A stretch of DNA of 8,110 nucleotides from Fibrobacteria bacterium GUT77. GTDB taxonomy: Bacteria; Fibrobacterota; Chitinivibrionia; Chitinivibrionales; Chitinispirillaceae. A program made the position numbers and the translations under genes. The stretch spans positions 1-8,110 of the forward strand of contig LIUJ01000151.1 of assembly GCA_001462255.1 (NCBI GenBank), in the 5' to 3' direction. Of this stretch, positions 1-5,072 are shown piece after piece. The first letter of the stretch is position 1. Every line of letters begins with the position of its first letter. The notes under the pieces are model-generated. The model searched no databases and was not told where the DNA came from. It worked only from the letters and a program-made list of their open reading frames with translations.

Positions 1-225
1 GGATATGAGCGCCACCGGGGTTACGGTTACCCCGCCCCCCGTTCCGGCCCCAGCCCCGTACTTGTCGTCCTTGCCCCCTCCGCCGGCGGCGAAGCCTATC
101 GACACCTTGGATACGGGGACAAGCGTAACGCCGCCCACCGTGAGCGGCTCCCCGAAGACGGTTTCGGTCTTGGCGATGTGGTGGAACCGCTCAAGCGCCG
201 TATTTATTACGTCGGATAGTGACAT
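1..225 (-). CDS. GerW/YtfJ-family protein (N-terminal 75 residues, runs off the window)
   Basis: The ORF starts with ATG at 225 and stays open to base 1, so the C-terminus lies outside the window. The start is supported by a strong GGAGG (complement of 233-237) seven bases upstream. The 75 visible residues match the Spore_YtfJ/GerW family: an N-terminal helix (LSDVINTALERFHHIAKTE, about 3-21), then VFGEPLTVGGVTLVPVSKVS (23-42), the glycine-rich stretch GFAAGGGG (44-51) and GTGGGVTVTPVALIS (61-75). In Bacillus the founding member is needed for spore germination. Homologues without a known role occur in many bacteria that do not sporulate, and the LPS-assembly gene nearby makes a sporulation role unlikely here. 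Family assignment is confident; function is unknown. It is divergent from glgA. Confidence 0.85.
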   Translation of the reverse strand, partial: MSLSDVINTALERFHHIAKTETVFGEPLTVGGVTLVPVSKVSIGFAAGGGGKDDKYGAGAGTGGGVTVTPVALIS

Positions 226-411
226 TTCGCTTCCTCCCACCCCCCCAAAAAACATTGCCCGAATTAAGATTTAGTATGGGTTATATGATTAAAATCAACC
301 CTAAAAATCAAAATACAAAATAAATATCCATTATTAGCGCGCCGTAAGTTATTTTATTTATAGATTAACGTTGATTTTTGACTTTTCTTTTAATTTGAAA
401 GGCAAACCGCA
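226..411. promoter_or_regulatory. Divergent intergenic region between the GerW-family gene and glgA
   Basis: These 186 AT-rich bases should hold promoters for both flanking genes, but no convincing -35/-10 pair could be fixed. A TTGACT lies at 378-383 without a -10 at normal spacing. On the minus strand a TATAAC box (complement of 280-285) has no good -35. GGGTT (278-282) and AACCC (297-301) form an inverted repeat with GATT/AATC arms inside it, possibly an operator. A run of seven C followed by six A (240-252) lies just upstream of the GerW-family ribosome-binding site. Confidence 0.35.
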
Positions 412-1884
412 ATGTACATCATTCAAGTAGCCCCCGAATGCGCCCCCGTCGCCAAAGTCGGCGGACTCGCAGACGTAATCTTCGGCCTCTCTTGGGAACA
501 TTCCATTAGGGGAAACGACGTCGAAATCATCATCCCCAAGTACGACTGTATGCGCTACGACCAGATTTGGGGCATGACCGTCAGCCACAACGACCTGTGG
601 GTGCCGTGGTTCGGCGGCGCGGTGCACTGCTCCGTTTGGTTCGGTTTCGTCCACGGGCGCAAATGCTTCTTCATAGACCCGCACTCCAACGACAACTTCT
701 TCAACCGCCGAACTTTCTACGGTTGCCACGACGACGTAATGCGCTACGCCTTCTTCTGTAAGGCCGCCCTCGAATATATGCTAAAAAGCGGGAAGCGCCC
801 CGACGTCATCCACTGCCACGACTGGCAGACCGGCCTCCTCCCCGTGATGCTCGCTGAAATATACAAGCACCACGGTATGGGGCACCAGCGCGTCTGCTAT
901 ACCATACACAATTTCAAGCACCAAGGCATATTCGGCCACGACATCTTGGCCGCCACGGGTTTAGGGCGCCCCGACTACTACTTTAGCCCTACGCAACTAC
1001 GCGACGATTGCAACGCCTCCGTCCTAAACTGCATGAAAGGCGGTATCGTCTACTCAAACTTCGTAACCACCGTATCGCCCAAACACGCGTGGGAAGCACG
1101 CCACACAGGCCAGGGTCACGGTCTCGGCGGCACGTTGCACGCCCACCAAAGCAAGTTCGGCGGCGTCCTCAACGGCGTAGACTACGGCACGTGGAATCCC
1201 GAACTCGACGGTTTCCTCCCCGCCCGCTACGGCGTAGACAATATAGAAGAAAAGTACAAAAACAAGGACGCCCTGCGCGACCGCTTCTGGCTCTACAAGA
1301 GCAACAAACCCATAATTTCGTATATCGGCCGACTCGACGAACAAAAGGGTCTGGGTCTTATCTGCCACGCCGCGCACTACGCCCTCTCGCGCGGCGCCCA
1401 GTTTATATTGCTCGGTTCACCGTCCAACAACGCAATCGCCGGACAGTTCGCCCACCTGAGAAACCAGCTGGGTCAGAGCGTAGACTGCCACATTGAGCTC
1501 GGCTTCAACGAAGAGCTCTCCCACCTCATATACGCCGGCTCCGACATGGTGGTAGTTCCCAGCGCCTTTGAGCCGTGCGGTCTCACGCAACTTATCGCCC
1601 TGCGCTATGGTACCGTCCCCATCGTCCGCGCCGTAGGCGGGCTGGCTGATACCGTCTTCGACAAAGACTACGCCCAGGTCGATATGGGTATGCGCAACGG
1701 CTACACCTTCAACGACCTAAACAACGCCGGCTTGGAGTCGGCCATGAACAGAGCCATAGGCCTCTACTACGACTACCCCGAAGAGTTCAGAGCGCTGATG
1801 AAAAACGGCATGAGGGCAGACTACTCGTGGAACAATCCGGGAACGCATTATATGAATATTTATGATTTCATTCGGGATAAATAG
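412..1884 (+). CDS. glgA: Glycogen synthase, GT5 family, SSIII/SSIV-like
   Basis: Transfers glucose from ADP-glucose (UDP-glucose in some lineages) to the non-reducing end of a growing alpha-1,4-glucan; cytoplasmic glycogen synthesis. At 490 residues it has the usual GlgA length and looks complete. Seen: the N-terminal donor-binding loop KVGGLADV (15-22), HCHDWQTG (134-141), TIHN (164-167), GRLDEQKG (306-313), SAFEPCGLTQ (384-393) with the conserved glutamate at 387, and the second glycine loop RAVGGLADTV (406-415). The VEIIIPKYDCMRYD segment (37-50), KVGGL instead of KTGGL, and FIDPHSNDNFF (87-97) resemble plant starch synthases III/IV and some cyanobacterial enzymes rather than E. coli GlgA. 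The ATG has only a weak AAAGG (398-402) nine bases upstream. No other glycogen gene is visible nearby. Confidence 0.95.
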   Translation: MYIIQVAPECAPVAKVGGLADVIFGLSWEHSIRGNDVEIIIPKYDCMRYDQIWGMTVSHNDLWVPWFGGAVHCSVWFGFVHGRKCFFIDPHSNDNFFNRRTFYGCHDDVMRYAFFCKAALEYMLKSGKRPDVIHCHDWQTGLLPVMLAEIYKHHGMGHQRVCYTIHNFKHQGIFGHDILAATGLGRPDYYFSPTQLRDDCNASVLNCMKGGIVYSNFVTTVSPKHAWEARHTGQGHGLGGTLHAHQSKFGGVLNGVDYGTWNPELDGFLPARYGVDNIEEKYKNKDALRDRFWLYKSNKPIISYIGRLDEQKGLGLICHAAHYALSRGAQFILLGSPSNNAIAGQFAHLRNQLGQSVDCHIELGFNEELSHLIYAGSDMVVVPSAFEPCGLTQLIALRYGTVPIVRAVGGLADTVFDKDYAQVDMGMRNGYTFNDLNNAGLESAMNRAIGLYYDYPEEFRALMKNGMRADYSWNNPGTHYMNIYDFIRDK

Positions 1885-1906
1885 GGTCAAATTGTTAAAA
1901 TTTTAA

Positions 1907-1943
1907 GGGGAACGGTACGCCGCACTGCGGCGCACCGCTCCCC
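1907..1943 (+). terminator. Strong GC-rich hairpin after glgA (probable terminator, no adjacent U-run)
   Basis: GGGGAACGGTACGCCGCA (1907-1924) and the complementary 1926-1943 form an 18-position stem with only two A-C mismatches and a very small loop, 22 bases after the glgA stop. No T-run follows directly; the nearest is GTTTT at about 1974. It may end transcription as a variant terminator or protect the mRNA 3' end. A second short hairpin, CGTGG/CCACG (1943-1947 with 1956-1960), follows at once. The stem is certain as a sequence; the role is inferred. Confidence 0.5.
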
Positions 1944-2198
1944 GTGGGGAGGATGCCACGCAACCGGTCGCTTGTTTTAAATATTATTGACTTTATCCGT
2001 GTAAATAAATTATTTTATTAAGCTATAATGGAGTGAATCCGGTACGGGATGTATTTTTATAGACAATAACGGCGGATAAATAAGCGTAATTTTATCGGAT
2101 CGTTATATGTTTTAGAATAGATTTTTTGCTTGATTCATGACGTGAGCAAATATTATACTTATAAGTAAGGTAATTTAAAAAAATCTATAGATTATTCA
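1944..2198. other. AT-rich gene-free stretch with several inverted repeats
   Basis: No ORF of credible length or composition was found here. An imperfect inverted repeat spans 2063-2110: ATAACG (2066-2071) pairs with CGTTAT (2101-2106) and GATAAA (2075-2080) with TTTATC (2091-2096), leaving a 10-base loop. TTTGCT (2125-2130) pairs with AGCAAA (2145-2150). TACTTATAAGTA (2156-2167) is a perfect 12-bp palindrome. A TATAAT at 2024-2029 has no -35 at normal spacing; TTGACT at 1987-1992 is 31 bases away. Structured RNA or regulator-binding sites are possible. I recognise no known riboswitch or ncRNA family. Confidence 0.4.
2130..2159 (+). promoter_or_regulatory. Candidate sigma-70-type promoter for the small ORF
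   Basis: TTGATT (2130-2135) and TATACT (2154-2159) are separated by 18 bases. Each is close to consensus, and together they would start transcription near 2166, giving a leader of about 85 bases. The -10 overlaps the start of the perfect palindrome TACTTATAAGTA (2156-2167), a plausible repressor site. This is a consensus match only, in AT-rich DNA where chance matches are common. Confidence 0.3.
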
Positions 2199-2251
2199 GG
2201 GGGAGTATAAACCCCCATAACTAAACATAAAATGTCATAGAGGGGTTTATG
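2199..2251 (+). promoter_or_regulatory. Leader with mutually exclusive hairpins covering the ribosome-binding site
   Basis: CCCCC (2212-2216) can pair with GGGGG just upstream (2199-2203, 8-base loop). Alternatively, TATAAACCCC (2206-2215) pairs with GGGGTTTATG (2242-2251) in a 10-bp stem: nine Watson-Crick pairs plus one G-U. The second stem buries the GGGG of the Shine-Dalgarno sequence and the first ATG. The two structures share the same C-run, so they exclude each other, as expected of a translational on/off switch. Pairing is read directly from the sequence; any ligand, temperature or protein trigger is unknown. Confidence 0.4.
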
Positions 2252-2437
2252 ATGTCAAAAGAATTCACGGACAAAAACCAAATTCAGGACATGTATATTA
2301 ATTACATGGAAAAAGTGTATGCCGATGTGGTTAAGAATACTACGTGCCCCAACCATTCCAGGGAAATTACTCAAGAAGATTTTGAAACATCAGCTGAAAT
2401 GCTTGCGGAACCTTACTTGAAAGCTGTAGGAGCATAG
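2252..2437 (+). CDS. Orphan small acidic protein, 61 residues
   Basis: Not recognised. Two adjacent ATGs are possible (2249 and 2252). The Shine-Dalgarno AGAGGGG (2239-2245) is three bases from the first and six from the second, so the second is preferred, giving MSKEFTDKNQ at the N-terminus. The protein is soluble-looking and acidic (11 Asp/Glu against 6 Lys/Arg), with no membrane segment or signal peptide. It has one cysteine (32, in TTCPNHS) and is probably mostly helical. Its DNA is AT-richer than the flanking large genes, suggesting recent acquisition or a fast-evolving orphan. The good ribosome-binding site and structured leader favour a real gene. It is convergent with the minus-strand gene ending at 2484, 46 bases away. 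Confidence 0.6.
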   Translation: MSKEFTDKNQIQDMYINYMEKVYADVVKNTTCPNHSREITQEDFETSAEMLAEPYLKAVGA

Positions 2438-2483
2438 ATGATGGAGGTGATTAATTAAAGCTAACTTTGACGTTGTCGTTTAT

Positions 2484-3671
2484 TTATTTTTTTTCAATTT
2501 CCCTCTCCAAACTCTCCACCCTCTTACTCAAAGCGTCAATCTTGCTCTCCATAACGTCGATTTTCTTCCGTATCAATTCCGCCATTTTCGCTATGGTTTT
2601 CTGTTGCTCTTTATATAGCTTCTCCGCCTTCTCCGCCCGCTCGCTTGAGATTACCTTTGTAACTACGGGTTGCGGGGGTAGCATCGGCGGCAACGGCTGT
2701 TGTTGTTGCGTGTCCGGCGCCGCGGGTACGGCGGGCATTGACGTCGTTGTGTGGCTTAGCGCCCTCATTGACCGCGTGTCGTTCCACGCCCTAAGCATCC
2801 GCGATATTCTGTCGCCCATAGTCGAGTATGCCAGCATAATTACTATAAGCAACAGTAGCACGAAGAGCGCCTTGTTCATGTAACCGCCTACGGCGTCGGC
2901 CTTCTTCTTTCCCGGCGCAGTGCGGTACACGTCCTCCTCCTCGTCGTCGCGAGTTTCCGATGCCTGCGATTGTGCGCCGCCGGACTTGGTCTTAGGCGCT
3001 TGCGGGGCGCGGGGGTCAAGCCGCGTGGGAATAGGCTTAGGCGTTTGGATCATCACGTCGCGCGCTCCCTTCACGGGGAGCGCCTCCTCATCGTAGTCGA
3101 GGTCGTCCCAGTCGTGTTGGAAGATCGCCCTACCGGCGTAGCGTATGCGGAACGGCGGCGCGTCGTCTATAAGCGCCAACTGCGAGACCAAGTCTATGTA
3201 GGCGGCGAAACCGCCCGTTACGGCGGTCTCCGCCCCGGAACTGGCCGTAAGAGGCCAAGCGTAAAAGAGTGTAATTTGCCCGTCGGGGGTGGCCTCCATA
3301 CTGTAGTACGGCGCTTTGCCCTGCGATATGTGCTGGAACCAGCGCTGACCGGAGACGCTGCGCGGCGGCGCGGAACGCGGCGACTCCGGCGTCACGTCGT
3401 TTACCGTGAATCCGCCGGCGTTGACCCGCAAAATGCGCGTAACCCCGGGGTTGTCGCGCATGAACTCGTAGAGGGCGCGGTTCATCAGCTCTATGTCTGG
3501 GGAGGGGATCACATCCTCATACATACACCGAGCAAGGGCGGTCTCAAGCAAGCGAAACTCGCGCTCTATCCGCTGTTTGGCGGGTATGGGGGCGGCGGGG
3601 GCCGCGGAGGCGGTGTTTATTGTCGCGGACAAAGCCGCCGTCATCATAATTTTTATCAATATCTTTGTCAT
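2484..3671 (-). CDS. Envelope protein: signal peptide, Cache/PDC-like domain, one TM segment, coiled coil
   Basis: A 395-residue protein of unknown function. Residues 1-23 look like a Sec signal peptide (Lys/Ile-rich start, cut after ASA). Residues about 35-185 resemble an extracytoplasmic PDC/Cache sensor: GVTRILRVNAGGFTVND (76-92), GQRWFQHISQGKAPYYS (108-124), then a strand-rich half ending near FAAYIDLVSQL (155-165). A Pro/Gln- and acid-rich linker (about 200-262) leads to a single membrane segment (about 267-283). After a Pro/Gln-rich spacer (313-336), a heptad-like coiled coil fills 342-395. No kinase, cyclase or methyl-accepting domain follows. The likely topology is sensor outside, coiled coil inside. 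The start has GAGGGA (complement of 3677-3682) five bases upstream. It is last in the minus-strand set, behind a repeat array. The Cache assignment is tentative. Confidence 0.8.
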   Translation of the reverse strand: MTKILIKIMMTAALSATINTASAAPAAPIPAKQRIEREFRLLETALARCMYEDVIPSPDIELMNRALYEFMRDNPGVTRILRVNAGGFTVNDVTPESPRSAPPRSVSGQRWFQHISQGKAPYYSMEATPDGQITLFYAWPLTASSGAETAVTGGFAAYIDLVSQLALIDDAPPFRIRYAGRAIFQHDWDDLDYDEEALPVKGARDVMIQTPKPIPTRLDPRAPQAPKTKSGGAQSQASETRDDEEEDVYRTAPGKKKADAVGGYMNKALFVLLLLIVIMLAYSTMGDRISRMLRAWNDTRSMRALSHTTTSMPAVPAAPDTQQQQPLPPMLPPQPVVTKVISSERAEKAEKLYKEQQKTIAKMAELIRKKIDVMESKIDALSKRVESLEREIEKK

Positions 3672-3692
3672 AATAATCCCTCATTTCGTCAT

Positions 3693-3717
3693 TTCGACTC
3701 CGCTCAATGACCGCCAT
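3693..3717. repeat. Isolated copy of the 26-bp repeat unit
   Basis: TTCGACTCCGCTCAATGACC followed by GCCAT. It matches the first tandem unit at 3742-3766 base for base over 25 positions. It lies 21 bases upstream of the start codon at 3671, so it would be in the 5' leader of the downstream envelope gene. The 24 bases separating it from the tandem block are not repeat-derived. Confidence 0.85.
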
Positions 3718-3741
3718 TTGGCTTACGCCGAGATAAACAAG

Positions 3742-3842
3742 TTCGACTCCGCTCAATGACCGCCATTTTCAACTCCGCACAATGACCGTCATTTTCAACT
3801 CCGCACAATGACCGTCATTTTCAACCCCGCTCAATGACCGTC
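3742..3842. repeat. Four tandem 26-bp repeat units
   Basis: Units begin at 3742, 3768, 3794 and 3820, an exact 26-bp period with consensus TTCRACYCCGCWCAATGACC plus GYCATT. Units 2 and 3 are nearly identical, differing from unit 1 at about three positions, which points to local duplication. There are no unique spacers, so this is not a CRISPR. The array fills the gap between thiH and the next minus-strand gene. Its last unit overlaps the thiH 3' end: the thiH stop (complement of 3831-3833) is the CAT-TGA of the unit read on the minus strand. Confidence 0.9.
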
Positions 3843-5015
3843 GGCGGCTGAGCGAAGCGATGCATTGAGCGAAGTCGAAATGTCGAAGCCGCTCCTACAT
3901 AAAATATAATTCCAGTCAACGAGCACGGGTTGAAATCCTTGCGATAATAAATTTTTTTTCATCTCGTCGACCGACCGGCCGTCGGCTATCTCAAATTGGG
4001 CGTCCGACGCTCCGCCGGCGCTTTCTCCTACGGCAGTGCTCACGCCGGCCGACATTTTCGTTGGGCCAAGCGGCAGTACGGCGTCTCGAAAAGCGGCCGA
4101 CTCCCTTGTGGATACCGTTATTCCGGCGGCGGGCATGAATAGGCGGAAGGCCGTCATGTATTGAACGAAAGTTTTGTCGTTTACGGTAAAGTTCGGCTCA
4201 AACTCACCGGCCTGCGGACGTATGCGCGGAAAGGATGCGCCTACCTCCACCGACGGGTAGCTGTCCATAATATAGCGGGCGTGCAAGCCGGAAAAAAACG
4301 CCTCCCGCAGCGGTTGCGCGAGACCGAGCAACGCCCCAACCGTGACGCTGCGCATCCCCGCCTCGCAACCGCGCTCCGGGGCAAGCAGACGGTACTCGAA
4401 ATTTGCCTTGGGGCCGTCGGCGTGCAACGACGCGTAAACAGCCCGGTCGTAGGCCTCCTGATACATTGTCAACCCGTCCGCCCCGGCCGCGACCAATTCG
4501 GAATAATCGCTTGTGTCAAGCGGATAAACTTCTACCGATATCGACGAAAAATACTCTCGCAGAACGGCGACGCAGTCGCGAAGATACCCAAGGGGCGCGG
4601 CGCGGCGGGATTCGCCGGTCAACATGAGAATGTGGCGCAACCCCGTGGCGGCGATACGAGAGGCCTCTACCCGTACCTCGTTTAGGTTTAAATGACGCCG
4701 CCGGATTTTATTTTGATGGGCAAATGAGCAGTAAAGACAGTGATTGTCGCATATATTGGAAACGTAGAGCGGCGTAAAAAGTTGTATCACGCCGCCGAAA
4801 CGACTGCTTGTAATATCGCGGGCGCGTTGCGCCATGAGCTCTAAAAGCTCAGGCGTTGACGCGGCGGGGGAGAGCAGCGTTAGGTAGTCGAGGTCGGAGA
4901 GGCGGCGATTGCCGCCGTTATTTATTATCCGCGCTACTTGAGACGGGGCGATGCCGGCGCAAAAAGCGTCGAAGTCGAAGTTTTCGTATTTTTTCAGAAT
5001 GTCGGTGAACGGCAT
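3831..5015 (-). CDS. thiH: 2-iminoacetate synthase ThiH (radical SAM tyrosine lyase)
   Basis: Cleaves tyrosine to 2-iminoacetate (dehydroglycine) and p-cresol, supplying the glycine-derived part of the thiamine thiazole ring to ThiG. At 394 residues it has normal ThiH length. The radical-SAM CX3CX2C motif is at C89, C93 and C96 (SNICDNHCLYCSF). Other family stretches are MLTGES (131-136), VEVYPL (161-166), MYQEAYD (184-190), SFPRIRP (261-267) and MSAGVSTAVGE (321-331). HydG is less likely, since it carries an extra C-terminal cluster domain that is absent here. The start has AAGGAG (complement of 5025-5030) nine bases upstream. The natural end is probably near PVLVDWNYIL (363-372); the last 18 or so residues come from an inserted repeat, which also supplies the stop. 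No thiG or thiC is visible nearby. Probably co-transcribed with lptD, 57 bases upstream. Confidence 0.93.
   Translation of the reverse strand: MPFTDILKKYENFDFDAFCAGIAPSQVARIINNGGNRRLSDLDYLTLLSPAASTPELLELMAQRARDITSSRFGGVIQLFTPLYVSNICDNHCLYCSFAHQNKIRRRHLNLNEVRVEASRIAATGLRHILMLTGESRRAAPLGYLRDCVAVLREYFSSISVEVYPLDTSDYSELVAAGADGLTMYQEAYDRAVYASLHADGPKANFEYRLLAPERGCEAGMRSVTVGALLGLAQPLREAFFSGLHARYIMDSYPSVEVGASFPRIRPQAGEFEPNFTVNDKTFVQYMTAFRLFMPAAGITVSTRESAAFRDAVLPLGPTKMSAGVSTAVGESAGGASDAQFEIADGRSVDEMKKNLLSQGFQPVLVDWNYILCRSGFDISTSLNASLRSAADGH
3849..3882. repeat. Repeat core in inverted orientation, inside the thiH 3' end
   Basis: 3863-3882 is the exact reverse complement of the 20-mer CATTTCGACTTCGCTCAATG found in lptD at 5885-5904. 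The overlapping 22-bp stretch 3849-3870 is the exact reverse complement of lptD 5790-5811. Relative to the tandem units next to it, the core here is inverted, so the region has a palindromic layout. It encodes the ThiH tail ISTSLNASLRSA. Confidence 0.9.
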
Positions 5016-5072
5016 TTTTTAATACTCCTTAAGTGAACGTTCGCGTCGCCGGATATCAGCAATAAATCGATT

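Noticed and set aside
5..274. 89-codon plus-strand ORF at the left edge
   Set aside because: It is proline- and serine-rich and antisense to the well-supported GerW-family frame.
1987..2029. TTGACT and TATAAT as one sigma-70 promoter
   Set aside because: The boxes are 31 bases apart, too far for a single promoter.
2438..2458. Six-codon ORF (MMEVIN) right after the small gene
   Set aside because: Too short and without supporting context; probably chance.
3544..3756. Minus-strand 70-codon ORF crossing the start of the envelope gene
   Set aside because: It is built from repeat sequence (MAVIERSRNDE) and then runs in another frame of the envelope gene.
2970..3759. Plus-strand ORFs of up to 246 codons opposite the envelope gene and repeat array
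   Set aside because: They are arginine- and glycine-rich antisense frames without a family match. The minus-strand frame has a signal peptide, membrane segment, coiled coil and a good ribosome-binding site.
3693..3842. Possible CRISPR array (regular 26-bp repeats)
   Set aside because: The units are directly adjacent with no unique spacers, and no cas genes are visible.
4161..4685. 174-codon plus-strand ORF inside thiH
   Set aside because: It is antisense to the clearly conserved radical-SAM core of ThiH and has no recognisable domain.
3831..5015. HydG rather than ThiH
   Set aside because: HydG has an additional C-terminal iron-sulfur domain and is longer. This protein stops after the ThiH core, and no hydrogenase maturation genes are nearby.
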